Assembly: GCA_003248315.1 (NCBI GenBank)
Contig: QKWM01000004.1
Span: 4,399,001 to 4,463,000 of the forward strand
From: Streptomyces sp. SW4
GTDB taxonomy: Bacteria; Actinomycetota; Actinomycetes; Streptomycetales; Streptomycetaceae
DNA length: 64,000 nucleotides
Direction of reading: 5' to 3'
The notes below the pieces were generated by a model. The model made no database searches. It saw only the letters and a program-made list of their open reading frames with translations, and had not been told where the DNA came from. Positions 16,896 to 26,347 of this stretch are shown here, piece by piece. Made by a program: the position numbers and the translations under genes. The first letter of the stretch is position 1; every line of letters starts with the position of its first letter.

Positions 16896-17195
16896 TCAGT
16901 GGTCGTCCCAGTGCCCGTCGTGCGGGGCGTGCCGGTGGCCGTCGTGCAGGTAGTCGACGTGGTCCCCGTGCCGCACGCTCTCGTGGCCGCAGTCCTGGCC
17001 GTGCTGGTGGTCGTGCCCCTCGTGGGCGACGTGGTCCGAGGGCTCGCACTCGTCCCAGTGGCCGTCGTGCTCGCGGTGCAGGTGACCGTTGTGCGCGTAC
17101 TCGGTGTGGTCGCCGTGCCGCACGCGCGTGTGCCCGCACTCCGGGCCGTGGGTGTGGGAGTGGTCGGCGTGTTCGCGGTGTGGTGTGGTCGTCAT
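16896..17195 (-). CDS. Small histidine-rich protein with two tandem repeats, probable metal binder
   Basis: A 99-residue acidic, histidine-rich protein (about 27 His). After MTTTPHREHADHSHTH come two repeats of about 38-40 residues. Repeat A includes GPECGHTRVRHGDHTEY and ENDs in REHDGHWDEC; repeat B includes GQDCGHESVRHGDHVDY and ends in APHDGHWDDH. Each repeat has a Cys followed by several H-x-D/H pairs, a pattern expected of zinc, nickel or copper binding. No signal peptide or membrane segment. It may store or buffer metal in the cytosol. Expression looks independent, with a strong terminator behind it and the DUF202 genes 80 bp upstream on the same strand. Confidence 0.75.
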   Translation of the reverse strand: MTTTPHREHADHSHTHGPECGHTRVRHGDHTEYAHNGHLHREHDGHWDECEPSDHVAHEGHDHQHGQDCGHESVRHGDHVDYLHDGHRHAPHDGHWDDH

Positions 17196-17275
17196 GCTGC
17201 CCACCTTCCGGGACGTCGTGCAGGAGCGCCGTCCGAGTACCCCGAACGGCGGACCGGGAGCATCGGGCCGGGGAG

Positions 17276-17590
17276 TCAGACGAGGACCAGGACCGCACCG
17301 GCGACGGCCGTCGCCACGGTGCACAGGGCCGCCGCCGCGCCGGCCGCGGGCCGCAGCGCCGGGGGAGCGGGGCTCGCGGACAGGGTCCGGATGCGGCGGT
17401 GCGCGATCCCGAGGAGAGCGAGCCAGAGGGCGCAGCACAGGGCGCCGGTGACGGTGGCGGCGGCCGAGGCGCCGCCGTGCAGCGCCGTCTTGCCCGCGAG
17501 CACGGCGGCGACCGCGCCGGACAGGGTGGTGCGGCGCCAGGCGAGGCGGGTGCGTTCGGGCTGGAGGCCCGGATCCCGGTCGGGGGTCAT
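17276..17590 (-). CDS. DUF202-family membrane protein (second of a pair)
   Basis: A 104-residue protein with three predicted helices: TTLSGAVAAVLAGKTAL, TVTGALCCALWLALLGIA, and AAALCTVATAVAGAVLVLV. The N-terminus PGLQPERTRLAWRRTTL matches the DUF202 signature (E-R-T-x-L-A-W-x-R-T). Function of the family is not established. Start ATG 17590 overlaps the upstream gene's stop by 4 bp (ATGA), so the two are translationally coupled and may form a hetero-oligomer. Confidence 0.8.
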   Translation of the reverse strand: MTPDRDPGLQPERTRLAWRRTTLSGAVAAVLAGKTALHGGASAAATVTGALCCALWLALLGIAHRRIRTLSASPAPPALRPAAGAAAALCTVATAVAGAVLVLV

Positions 17591-17979
17591 CCCGCCCAGC
17601 CGAGGAGGACGACGAGGACCATCGCCACGGCGACGACCGCGACGACGAGGCTGAGGAGGGCCGGGAAGCGGGAGGCGGGCAGGTCCTCGCCGCGGCGCAT
17701 GGCCCGCTCGCAGCGGACCCAGTGGTTCACGGCGCGCAGCGAGCACAGGACGCCGGCCCCGAGCAGGGCGAGCGCGAGACCGACGCGCCAGCCCCAGCGC
17801 AGGTCGGGCAGGAACTGGTCCACGGCGAAGCCGCCGCCGACCAGTGCCAGGGCGGTGCGCAGCCAGGCGAGGAACGTCCGCTCGTTCGCGAGCGAGAACC
17901 GGTAGTCGGGCGTACTGCCCTCGCGCCGGACCTCATCGGGCGCGAACCAGAGCCGGACGTTCCGCACGAATGCACTCAC
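17587..17979 (-). CDS. DUF202 / YidH-like membrane protein (first of a pair)
   Basis: A 130-residue protein. The soluble N-terminus (VRLWFAPDEVRREGSTPDYRF) leads to the DUF202 signature SLANERTFLAWLRTALALVGGGFAVDQ, then helices at WRVGLALALLGAGVLCSL and FPALLSLVVAVVAVAMVLVV. GTG 17979 is used as start. The family includes E. coli YidH; no activity is known. It is coupled to the smaller DUF202 gene behind it. Confidence 0.82.
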   Translation of the reverse strand: MSAFVRNVRLWFAPDEVRREGSTPDYRFSLANERTFLAWLRTALALVGGGFAVDQFLPDLRWGWRVGLALALLGAGVLCSLRAVNHWVRCERAMRRGEDLPASRFPALLSLVVAVVAVAMVLVVLLGWAG

Positions 17980-18131
17980 GGGCCCACAGTATCGGTCGCC
18001 CACTCCGGCCCCACGCACCCCACGGTCTCACCCGGGCCATGCCCCGCGACCCCGCCCACGGCAGCCGGCGCCGGGCATGCCGAGGGCGGGAGTCGCGCCG
18101 TGCGCCTCGGCGCCGGGAGGCCGGCCGTCCC

Positions 18132-18661
18132 TCACCCGGCCTCCGTCCTGCGCAACCGCTCGTACGCCGCCAGCCCGTCCGGCACCCACTCCCACTCCGC
18201 GAGCCGCTCCTCGATCTCCGCCTCCGTCAGGAACCCGTACCACTCCACCTCCTCCACCTGCGGCCGCACGGGCAGCTCGCACCGCACCTCGTACACCGCC
18301 GACCACCACGTCCGCCCCGCGCCGTCGTCGTACAGGAACTTGAAGAGGAAGCGCGGCCGGGGCAGCCCCGTCACGCCCAGTTCCTCCTCCGCCTCCCGCA
18401 GCGCCGCGTCGTCGTACGACTCGCCCGCGCCGACCACGCCGCCGACGAACATGTCGTACAGGGAGGGGAAGACGAGCTTCTGGGGTGTGCGGCGATGGAC
18501 GAAGGTCCGTCCCTCCGCGTCCCGGGCCCGGACGAACACGCACCGGTGCCGCAGCCCCTTCGCGTACGCCTCCCCGCGCGGGCGCGGCCCACCACCCGGT
18601 CGTCCTCGTCGACGACGTCGAGGATCTCGTCGGCGCTCCTGGAGCCGTTCACAGCGTTCAT
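18132..18661 (-). CDS. Nudix hydrolase (IPP-isomerase-like subgroup); one frame break
   Basis: A Nudix-fold pyrophosphatase of about 176 residues. The Nudix box is complete: GVVGAGESYDDAALREAEEELGV, with the REAEEELG metal-binding core. The N-terminal part (ADEILDVVDEDDRVVGRA) and the segment LRHRCVFVRARDAEGRTFVHRR resemble the YfcD/isopentenyl-diphosphate-isomerase-like subgroup, but the isomerase's own catalytic Cys is not evident. The frame changes near 18583 after VVGRARA. Start ATG 18661. Substrate unknown. Confidence 0.85.
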
Positions 18662-18915
18662 GGCCCCATCCAAACAGCCCGGCACGCCCGCCCGCCGACC
18701 CGCCCCGTGCCCGCCGACCCGCCCCGCGCCCGCCGAGGCTCGCCCCCTCTCCACCGCACCCCGGCCCGCCGATGCCCCGGCTCGCCCCCTCCACCGCACG
18801 CCCCGGCCCGCCCGGGTTCCCAAGTCCCCGTCCCGAAACGCCGGTTGACGCGTGTAACGCCAGGAGCGCCCTTGACGCGAGCCTTGGCTCCCGGTTTGCT
18901 GTGCGTGATCCGTTC

Positions 18916-19919
18916 ATGGCAAACAGCGACCGGCCCGACCACCCGCGTCGCATGAAGGATGTTCCTGCGGTGTCCCCACCTCCGCCTCCCTTCGGCCGCG
19001 CCCGCAGACGCGCGGCCCAGCCCTTCGACGAGGCCCTCGACGACGCCGCGCTCGTCTCCGCCCGCACCGACCTCGCCCAGGGCAGATGGCAGACCGCCCG
19101 GTCGCTGCTGGCGCGCACGGGGGACGACTGGGACCGGCGCGGCCACCGCGTCACCGTCCTCGCCCGCGATCCCTACTGCGCCGCCTGGGCCCGCGAATGG
19201 CTCCTCGCCGAACCGGAGTCGGCCGACGCCGCCGTCCTGCTGGCCCTCGCCCTCGTCCGGCGCGCCCTGCGCGGCAAGGAGAAGCCGGGACCGGCCCGGC
19301 AGGCCTGCCGGGACGCCGCCGAGCGCGCCCCGCAGGACCCACGCCCTGGCTGGGGCTGCTCCTGCTGGAGCGCACCCTCGGCGCCGAGGACGAGGTCGAG
19401 CGGGCCTTCGAGGCCGTACGCGCACGCCACCCCGACCACCACCACGCCCACCACCTGATGGTCGGCCGGCTCGCCGAACGCCGCGCCGACACCGGCCCCG
19501 ACCCGCTGCACGAGGTGTACGACTTCGCCAACTGGGCCGCCGAACAGGCCCCCGCCGACTCGCCGCTGGCCATCCTCCCGGTCGTCGCCCACGCCGAGCG
19601 CTACCGGGTGCTCGCCGCCGCCGGTCACGAACCCGCCGACCCCCTCGCCTCGGGGCACTGGATCGGCCGGCGTGCCCGCCTGGTGATGAAGGCCGCCTTC
19701 GACTGGTGGCTGGAGTGGGACCAGGACGGCCATCCGCGCCGGCTGATCGACCTCAACTTCCTGGCGCACGCCAAGTCCTGCGAGGGCCGCGGCGCGGAGG
19801 CCGCCGCGCTGTTCCTGCGGATCGGCGAGCACATGACACCCGACCCGTGGTCGTACCCGGACCGCGACCCGTACCCCGCCTTCCGCGCCGCCCGCGCCGG
19901 AGCGCTGGGCACCGCATGA
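18916..19919 (+). CDS. Conserved hypothetical protein with TPR-like helices; one frame break
   Basis: About 334 residues, no signal or membrane segment. It consists of repeated helix pairs: DEALDDAALVSARTDLAQGRWQ and TARSLLARTGDDWDRRGHRV; PESADAAVLLALALVRRAL; LERTLGAEDEVERAFEAVRARHPDHHHAHHL; and LNFLAHAKSCEGRGAEAAALFLRIGEH, suggestive of a tetratricopeptide-type scaffold. The frame changes near 19345 (QDP to TPWLGLLLLER). Start is either 18916 (MANSDRP) or 18952 (MKDVPAV); neither has a clear RBS. The APC permease follows 53 bp later on the same strand. Function unknown. Confidence 0.65.
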
Positions 19920-19972
19920 CCCCCACGCCCCGACACCCACCACCGATTCCCAGCGAAGGACGGTCCTTTCCG

Positions 19973-21541
19973 ATGACGACGGGCAGTTCGCGCACCAGCC
20001 GTCCCCCGGCCGACGGCGCCATCAGCACCTTCAAGGGAGCGGAGCGCGCCCTGCGCGCCGACCGCCTCGGCACCGGCGGTCTGCTGCTCTCCGTCCTCGC
20101 CGCCACCGCCCCGCTCATGGTGGTCGCCGGGGTCATGCCCACCACCTTCGCCGTGATGGGCATCGTCGGGCAGCCCCTGCTCTTCGTGGTGCTCGGCGTG
20201 GTGCTGGCCCTGTTCAGCCTGGGCTACGCCGAGATGAGCCGGCACGTGCACAACGCGGGCGCGTTCTACGCGTACATCTCCCGCGGCCTCGGCGGCACCG
20301 CCGGAGCGAGCGCCGCCCTCGTCGCGCTCGTCGCCTACAACGCCCTCCAGGTCGGCATCTACGGCATCTTCGGCTTCGAGGTCTCCGGGCTCCTCGCCAC
20401 CTACGCGGACCTGGAGGTCGCCTGGTGGATACCGGCCCTGCTCGCGGTGGCGGCGGTCGGCACCCTGGGCTGGCTGAAGATCGACGTCAACGCGCGCGTG
20501 CTGGGCGTCCTGCTGCTGATCGAGGTCCTCCTCGTCGTCGTGTTCGACATCGCCGCCGTCGCCGACCCCGGGGCGGAGGGGCTGTCCCTGCGCGCCTTCG
20601 ACCCGGAAACGCTGACCGGCGCCGGTGTCGGCACCGCGCTGTGCTTCTGCATCGCCGCCTTCCTCGGCTTCGAGCAGGCCCCGGTGTACGCCGAGGAGAC
20701 GAGCCGGCCGCACGTCCTGGTGCCCCGCGTGATGTTCCTCGCCGTCGCCGGGGTCGCCGTCTTCTTCGCCCTGAGCAGCTGGGCCCTGACCGTCGCCACC
20801 GGGCCCGGCGGCATCGTCGGCACCGCACGGGAGCAGAGCGCCGGGCTGCTGTTCCACCTCACCGAGTCCCGGCTCGGCGGCACCTTCACGGACGTGCTCC
20901 ACGTGCTGTTCGTGACCGGCATGTTCGCCGCCCTGCTCAGCTTCCACAACGTCGTCGCCCGGTACGCCTTCGCCATGGGCCGCGAGGGGCTGCTGCCCGC
21001 CGCCTTCGGACGGACCAGCGGGACCAGCGGCGCCCCGGGGACGGGGTCGCTCCTGCAGACCGTGGTGTCCGCCGTCGTCGTCATCGGCTTCGCCGTCGCC
21101 GACGACAAGCCCGCCGGCGACCCCACCGAGCCCGTCCTGCACCTGTTCACCTGGGGCGGCAACATCGGCGCGCTCGGCGTGATCCTGCTGATGGCCGCGG
21201 CGTCGTTCTCCGTGGTGGCCTTCTTCGTCCGGCGCGGCGCCGCGGGCCCCCAGGTCGTACGGCTGGTGACCTCCACGCTCGCCGGCCTCGCGCTGCTGGT
21301 GATCGCCGGCTACACGGTCCGGGACTTCGACGTCCTGGTGGGCGCCGGCCCCGGCTCGGCCCTCAGCACGGTGCTGCCCGGCATCATCGGCCTGGCCGCC
21401 GTCGCCGGCCTGGTGCAGGGGGCGGTGCTGCGCTCCCGCGCGCCCGAACGGCACGCCCGCATCGGCCTCGGCAACCAGGCGTTCCAGCTGGACAAGGCCG
21501 CCGCGAACCCCCAGGACGGGCCCGCCGGGAAGAGCGGCTGA
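19973..21541 (+). CDS. APC-superfamily amino acid permease
   Basis: A 522-residue integral membrane transporter, intact in frame, with about 12 helices. The first helix region (TGGLLLSVLAATAPLMVVAGVMP) and the block ALCFCIAAFLGFEQAPVYAEET match the APC family (AA_permease_2), in which F-x-G-F-E/D contacts substrate and Na+/H+. AEETSRPHVLVPR is the usual loop after helix 6. Start ATG 19973 follows GCGAAGGACGG. It is probably a cytoplasmic-membrane importer of amino acids or amines; the substrate cannot be told. A perfect 14-bp CGGCCGCGCGGCCG palindrome sits directly after the stop (21543-21556) and separates it from the convergent lipoprotein gene. Confidence 0.88.
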   Translation: MTTGSSRTSRPPADGAISTFKGAERALRADRLGTGGLLLSVLAATAPLMVVAGVMPTTFAVMGIVGQPLLFVVLGVVLALFSLGYAEMSRHVHNAGAFYAYISRGLGGTAGASAALVALVAYNALQVGIYGIFGFEVSGLLATYADLEVAWWIPALLAVAAVGTLGWLKIDVNARVLGVLLLIEVLLVVVFDIAAVADPGAEGLSLRAFDPETLTGAGVGTALCFCIAAFLGFEQAPVYAEETSRPHVLVPRVMFLAVAGVAVFFALSSWALTVATGPGGIVGTAREQSAGLLFHLTESRLGGTFTDVLHVLFVTGMFAALLSFHNVVARYAFAMGREGLLPAAFGRTSGTSGAPGTGSLLQTVVSAVVVIGFAVADDKPAGDPTEPVLHLFTWGGNIGALGVILLMAAASFSVVAFFVRRGAAGPQVVRLVTSTLAGLALLVIAGYTVRDFDVLVGAGPGSALSTVLPGIIGLAAVAGLVQGAVLRSRAPERHARIGLGNQAFQLDKAAANPQDGPAGKSG

Positions 21542-21557
21542 GCGGCCGCGCGGCCGG

Positions 21558-22630
21558 TCACTGCGGGGGCGCCGACCCCGTGGAGGCGGTCACCGACGGC
21601 TCGGCCGACGCGGGCGCGGCGGCGACGGTGAAGGCGTTCTCCAGAACCGCCTCCGTGCCGCCGTACCGGACGCGGACGTCGACCGCCGTCCCCGGCGCCG
21701 CCGTCAGGGCCGGCACCACCACGGACAGGACCAGCCGGTCCCCGGCCGCCGACAGCGCCGTCGGCGGTCCCTCGGCGTCCACCCCGCCGACGGACACGCG
21801 GCCGTGGCCCAGGAGTTCGGCGTGGTCGGCGAAGGTGCCGCGCAGCTCGACCGCGACGGCCTCGCCGGGGCGCGCGGTCCCGTCCCCGCCCGCGTCCACG
21901 GCCGCGATCCCGTAGGCGCAGGCCGGCTCGCCCTCCGGCGCCGGGGCGAGCCGGACGGTCGCGGCCGGGTGCCGCCGGTGGAACTCCAGCAGGCCGCCCA
22001 GCACCTCGTAGGCGGCGCGTGCCTTGCAGGTGTCCGCGCGTCCCGCGAGCGCCACGTGCTCCCGCCGCGCCTCCTCCCAGCTGCCGCTCTTGCCCTGCAC
22101 CGCGAGGCACCCGTGGGCGAGGGCGCGCAGCACCCGCCACTCGTCGGTGTCCGGTGCGGCGGGGACGGTGCGCAGCACCTCCGCGCACCGGTCCGGTGTG
22201 CGCAGCCGGTCGTAGACGCTCTGCGGGTCGGGCACCCCGTCGGCGTCCGGCGAGTCGGGGCCCGGCGGCAGCCAGGCCGGCGGGGCGGGCACGGGCCCGG
22301 TCCGCGTGCTCGCACGGGGCGTCGGAGTGCGCCGGGCGGGCGCGGGGCTGCTCGGCGGCGGAAGCACCGGGGCCGGGGTCACCGCCGGCAGCGGAGGGCC
22401 GCCCATCGGGCCGCCGGTGCCGTCCGCCGCCGAGGGCGCCATGCCCGGCGAGGCGGCCACGGCCTCGGGGAGCCGCCCCGGCCGCCGTTCGACAGCCCGC
22501 CCGCCGCGCTCATGGCGCCGCCGCGGTCCGGCCGCGGTCCCGTCTCCACGGCGGCGCAGGAGGCCGCGACGACCGCCACCGCCCCCGCCACGAAGAACCC
22601 CGTGACCCGTTCCCCGAACGACATCCCCAT
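21558..22630 (-). CDS. Putative exported lipoprotein, Pro/Thr-rich, function unknown; one frame break
   Basis: About 357 residues. N-terminus MGMSFGERVTGFFVAGAVA then VVAASC suggests an export signal with a possible lipobox Cys at about 24 (the -3 position is Ala, so the lipobox is imperfect). A Gly/Pro-rich linker with the frame change near 22485 follows. The folded part (PDPQSVYDRLRTPDRCAEVLRTVPA, then YEVLGGLLEFHRRHPAATV) looks helical. The C-terminal 110 residues (RPGEAVAVELRGTFADHAELL to VRVRYGGTEAVLENAFTV) look like an Ig-type beta domain. No family name recognised. It is alone on its strand between convergent APC and the gntP terminator. Confidence 0.65.
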
Positions 22631-22684
22631 ACCGCCCCCGGCGTCCGACTCCGGCCGCGCGCCGAAGGGTCCCATCATCACAAC

Positions 22685-22726
22685 GGCGGACCCCGCCGGG
22701 GAAGGCACCCCCCGGCGAGGTCCGCC
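22685..22726 (-). terminator. Hairpin after gntP
   Basis: Two 8-bp stem halves separated by one mismatch (GGCGGACC with GGTCCGCC, then CGCCGGGG with CCCCGGCG) close a loop of about 8 nt. It is placed 33 bases past the gntP stop on the minus strand. Confidence 0.75.
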
Positions 22727-22758
22727 GTCGTCGCGGCCCACGGGCCGCCGCAGTGTCG

Positions 22759-24156
22759 CTAGATCACCAAGGACAACAGCAGCACCAGCGCACCGGCGAC
22801 CACCGAGATGATCGTCTCCATGATCGACCAGGTCTTGATCGTCTGGCCGACGTTCAGGCCGAAGTACTCCTTCACCAGCCAGAAGCCGGCGTCGTTGACG
22901 TGGCTGAAGAACAGCGAGCCGGCGCCGATGGCCAGGACCAGCAGGGCGGCGTGCGTCGTCGACATGTCGGCCGCCAGCGGGGCGACCAGACCGGCCGCCG
23001 AGACCGTGGCGACGGTCGCCGAACCGGTCGCCAGCCGGATCGCCACCGCGATCAGCCAGGCCAGCAGCAGCGCCGGGATCGACCAGTCCTCGGAGATCTC
23101 CAGGACCATCTGCCCGACGCCGGAGTCGATCAGCGTCTGCTTGAAGCCGCCGCCCGCGCCGACGATGAGCAGGATGCCCGCGATCGGCGCGAGGCCCTTC
23201 TCGACCAGCCCGGAGACCCGCTCCTTGCCGAAACCGGCGGGCCGCAGCAGCGTGAAGATGCCGACGATCACCGCCGCCAGCAGGGCGATCAGCGGGTTGC
23301 CGATGACGTCGAAGGAGCGCTGCACCAGGGCATCCGGGTCGTCGACGATGATGTCGACGAGCGCCTTCGCCAGCATCAGCACGACCGGCAGCAGGATCGT
23401 GACCAGCGTGGCGCCGAAGCCGGGACGCTTCTGCAGGTCCTCCGAGGCGCGCTGCGGGATCATCCGCTCGGGCGCCGGGACGTCCACCCAGCGGGCGGCG
23501 TACTTGGAGAACACCGGACCGGCGATGATCACGGTCGGGATGGCGATCAGCACGCCGAGCGCCAGCGTCACGCCGAGGTTGGCGCCGAGCGCGTCGATGG
23601 CGACCAGCGGGCCGGGGTGCGGCGGGACCAGGCCGTGCATCACGGACAGACCCGCGAGCGCCGGGACGCCGATGCGCATGAGGGAGTAGTTGCCGCGCTT
23701 GGCGACCATCAGGACCACCGGGATCAGCAGCACGATGCCGACCTCGAAGAACAGCGGCAGCCCGATGACGGAGGCGATCAGCACCATCGTCCAGGGCATC
23801 GAACGGGCGCTCGCCCGGCCGAGGATGGTGTCGACGATCTGGTCCGCGCCGCCGGAGTCGGCGAGCATCTTGCCGAGGATCGCGCCGAGGGCGATCAGGA
23901 CGCCCACGCCGGCGACGGTGGAGCCGAGCCCGGCGGTGAAGCTGGTGATCACCTTGTCCAGCGGTGCCCCGGCGAACGCGCCGAGGGCCAGCGACCCGAT
24001 GGTCAGCGCCAGGAAGGCGTGCAGCTTGAACTTGGTGATGAGCAGGACGATGACGGCGATGCCCAACAGCACGGCGATGCCGAGCTGGGCATGGCCGGCC
24101 GAGGTGATCGGCTCGACGGTGTCCGCTGCCAGCATCTCGACGCTGAGTCTGGTCAC
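22759..24156 (-). CDS. gntP: Gluconate:H+ symporter, GntP family
   Basis: A 465-residue inner-membrane permease, intact in frame, with 12-14 hydrophobic segments. Blocks typical of GntP: LGSTVAGVGVLIALGAILGKMLADSGGAD, LIASVIGLPLFFEVGIVLL, LVPPHPGPLVAIDALGANLG, LIVGAGGGFKQTLIDSGVGQ and LFFSHVNDAGFWLVKEYFGL. GTG 24156 is chosen as start, with AAGGGA upstream. Gluconate uptake is the usual role, and the gluconokinase gene immediately upstream in the same direction supports it. Regulation probably comes from the divergent GntR gene. Confidence 0.93.
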   Translation of the reverse strand: MTRLSVEMLAADTVEPITSAGHAQLGIAVLLGIAVIVLLITKFKLHAFLALTIGSLALGAFAGAPLDKVITSFTAGLGSTVAGVGVLIALGAILGKMLADSGGADQIVDTILGRASARSMPWTMVLIASVIGLPLFFEVGIVLLIPVVLMVAKRGNYSLMRIGVPALAGLSVMHGLVPPHPGPLVAIDALGANLGVTLALGVLIAIPTVIIAGPVFSKYAARWVDVPAPERMIPQRASEDLQKRPGFGATLVTILLPVVLMLAKALVDIIVDDPDALVQRSFDVIGNPLIALLAAVIVGIFTLLRPAGFGKERVSGLVEKGLAPIAGILLIVGAGGGFKQTLIDSGVGQMVLEISEDWSIPALLLAWLIAVAIRLATGSATVATVSAAGLVAPLAADMSTTHAALLVLAIGAGSLFFSHVNDAGFWLVKEYFGLNVGQTIKTWSIMETIISVVAGALVLLLSLVI

Positions 24157-24245
24157 GGTGATTCCCTTGCGGTGATGGGGAGGCGGGGGAGCGCGGGCCG
24201 CGCGCGCCCGGGGAGGCGGCACGGCCCCGCGGGCGGGGGGTGGGG

Positions 24246-24771
24246 TTACGGGATCGGCTCGGACAGCGCCTGCAGGGCCTGCGAGGCCCGTTCGGCGATC
24301 TCCTCGGGGCTGCCGGTGACGTCCACCGCGACCCCGGCCTCGTCCGGCTCGAGCGGCTGGAGCGTGGCGAACTGGGAGTCGAGCAGGGCCGTCGGCATGA
24401 AGTGCCCTTGCGCTGTGACATCCGCTCCTCGATCAGCTCGCGGCTGCCGGTGAGGTGCACGAAGACGACGTCGGGAGCGGCGGCCGCAGCCGGTCGCGGT
24501 ACGACCGCTTCAGCGCCGAGCTGCTCACCACCCCGCCGAGCCCGGCCCGCCCGTGGGCCCAGGCGCCGATGGCGTCCAGCCACGGCCACCGGTCCTCGTC
24601 GGTGAGCGGGGTGCCGGCCGACATCTTGGCGATGTTGGCCGGCGGGTGGAAGTCGTCGCCCTCGGCGTAGGGAACGCCGAGCCGGGCCGCGAGCAGGGGA
24701 CCGATGGTGGTCTTCCCGGTGCCCGCCACGCCCATGACCACGACGACTCGGGGGGTGCGCGGTTGCTGCAT
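24246..24771 (-). CDS. gntK: Gluconokinase; two frame breaks
   Basis: Phosphorylates gluconate to 6-phosphogluconate for the pentose phosphate pathway. About 175 residues, the normal family length. Walker A is VVMGVAGTGKTTIGPLLA, then the substrate region EGDDFHPPANIAKMSAGTPLTDEDRWPWL; VSSSALKRSYRDRLR; and, after the first break (near 24478), VFVHLTGSRELIEERMSQR. The second break (near 24405) is inside the conserved K-G-H-F-M-P motif, where one G is missing. The C-terminus ends SEPIP before TAA. It is transcribed ahead of gntP. Confidence 0.93.
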
Positions 24772-24850
24772 CGTGCTCTCGCTGTCTGCTGTCTTCGTCG
24801 ACACGTGATGTCGACGCAACTGAAACCCATTAGGTACGACGAATTCAAGA

Positions 24851-24872
24851 GTCTGTGACATATAAGTCTGAC
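24851..24872. promoter_or_regulatory. Candidate GntR operator in the gntK / gntR divergent region
   Basis: This 22-bp element starts GTCTGTGACATATAAG and ends GTCTGAC. It is partly palindromic around ATAT and sits in a markedly AT-rich stretch between gntK (start 24771) and the GntR regulator (start 24909). The TATAT centre could also serve as a -10 element for gntK. Weak evidence. Confidence 0.35.
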
Positions 24873-24908
24873 TTTTTCTTCGCGTGACCCGCCCCGTACG
24901 CTGAGTGC

Positions 24909-25609
24909 ATGAGCACAACGGGCCGAGGACTGCACGGCCGCGTACTGGACGCCCTCGGCCCGCCATCACCGCGGGCGAGTATCCTCCGGGCAGCGTCCTG
25001 CGCACCGACGAGCTGGCGCAGCGTTTCGACGTCTCACGCTCCGTGATGCGCGAGGCCGTCCGGGTCCTGGAGTCCATGCATCTGGTCGCCTCGCGCCGCC
25101 GCGTCGGGGTGACCGTCCTGCCCGAGTGCGAGTGGAACGTCTACGACCCGCAGGTCATCCGCTGGCGGCTGGCCGGCGCCGACCGCCCGCGCCAGCTGCG
25201 CTCGCTGACCGTGCTGCGCTCCGCCGTGGAGCCGGTCGCGGCGGGTCTCGCCGCCCAGCACGCCACACCGCAGCAGTGCGCGGAGCTGACCGAGTGCGCG
25301 CTCGGCATGGTCGCCAACTCGCGCGGCCACCAGCTGGAGCGGTACCTCTTCCACGACGTGGCGTTCCACCGCGTGATCCTCACGGCCTCCGGCAACGAGA
25401 TGTTCGCCCGCCTCGGCGACGTCGTGGCCGAGGTCCTCGCCGGCCGCACCCACCACGACGTGATGTTCCCCGACCCCGACCCGGCCGCCGTCACCCTGCA
25501 CGTCCAGGTCGCGGAAGCGGTCCGGGAGCGCGACGCCGAGCGCGCGGAGCGGCTGACCCGGGAGATCACGGTGGGGGCGCTCCAGGAACTGGACATCCTG
25601 GCGCCGTAG
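24909..25609 (+). CDS. gntR: GntR-family (FadR subfamily) regulator of gluconate genes; one frame break
   Basis: About 233 residues. N-terminal winged helix: MSTTGRGLHGRVLDALG, then (after a missing G near 24958) ITAGEYPPGSVLRTDELAQRF, DVSRSVMREAVRVLESMHL and SRRRVGVTVLP. The C-terminal FCD domain of the FadR type follows, with the metal/ligand histidines in FHDVAFHRVILTASGNEMF and ADVVAEV-like helices. Divergent placement from gntK-gntP suggests that it represses those genes and is relieved by gluconate or 6-phosphogluconate; this is inference from context. Confidence 0.88.
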
Positions 25610-25621
25610 CCCTGCCCGGGC

Positions 25622-25994
25622 CTACTCGATGAACTCCCCGTCCACGTACACCCACGCCCCGTCCACCCGCTCGAACCGGCTCCGCTCGTGCAGCGAGCCG
25701 CCCCGGTAGGACGCCCGGAACGTCACGGTCCCGGTGGTGTGGAAGGCGGACCCGTCGGTGGTGTCCAGGATCTCCAGCCCCGTCCAGCGCATCCCGGGTC
25801 GAGATCGAGCCGCGCCGGCCGCGTCCGCGGATGCCAGGTGCGCAGCAGATACGGCGCGTCCCGCGCACGAACGCGCTGTAGCGCGACCGCATCAGCGCCT
25901 CGGCGGTCGGGGCCGCGGCGGTGCCCGCGTGGAAGCGGCCGCAGCACTCGTCGTACGCCCGGGGCAGCCCGCACGGGCAGGAACGCGTGGTCAT
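25622..25994 (-). CDS. UPF0225 / YchJ-like protein with SEC-C motif; two frame breaks
   Basis: A small protein of about 124 residues. N-terminal SEC-C zinc motif: CPCGLPRAYDECCGRFH (C-x-C-x8-C-C/H). Then the YchJ core LMRSRYSAFVRG; DAPYLLRTWHPRTRP; a middle part rebuilt across breaks near 25858 and 25795; and VTFRASYRGGSLHERSRFERVDGAWVYVDGEF. Members of this NTF2-like family have no proven function. Start ATG 25994. Confidence 0.82.
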
Positions 25995-26037
25995 GCCCGC
26001 CATTGTGCCGCAGCGCCGAACACCCCGGAAAACAACA

Positions 26038-26059
26038 AGACCCTGCTCAGCAGGGGTCT
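26038..26059 (-). terminator. Hairpin after tRNA-Leu
   Basis: AGACCCTG (26038-26045) pairs with CAGGGGTCT (26051-26059) around a 5-nt loop, with one G unpaired. It lies 4 bases past the CCA end of the minus-strand tRNA. A missing C in the left arm would explain the single bulge. Confidence 0.55.
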
Positions 26060-26062
26060 GTG

Positions 26063-26150
26063 TGGTGTCCGAGGGGGGACTTGAACCCCCACGCCCGATA
26101 AAGGGCACTAGCACCTCAAGCTAGCGCGTCTGCCATTCCGCCACCCGGAC
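26063..26150 (-). tRNA. tRNA-Leu, anticodon GAG, CCA encoded
   Basis: On the minus strand the acceptor stem GTCCGGG pairs with CTCGGAC, the discriminator is A and CCA follows. The anticodon stem CTAGC/GCTAG holds the loop TTGAGGT, with U33 and anticodon GAG (reads CUC and CUU). A long variable arm (TGCCCTTTATCGGGCG) marks a class II tRNA, as for leucine. The T-arm contains GGTTCAAGTCC. The length of 88 nt including CCA is normal for tRNA-Leu. Confidence 0.95.
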
Positions 26151-26347
26151 GAGGTGTCGGCCGTGCGGGGTGTTCCCCGCGGCGACGACGTAAACATTAC
26201 CAGGCTTTCGAGGGCGACCGATCACCCCCTCTGCGCCGTGAACGGCGTGTGACGGGCCGGGTCCGGTCTTGGGCCGCGCGGGCGTCGGGTGGAGGATGTG
26301 GGGGACCCACCGGCAACGACACGATCAGTGACAGCGGGAGGAAGCAC

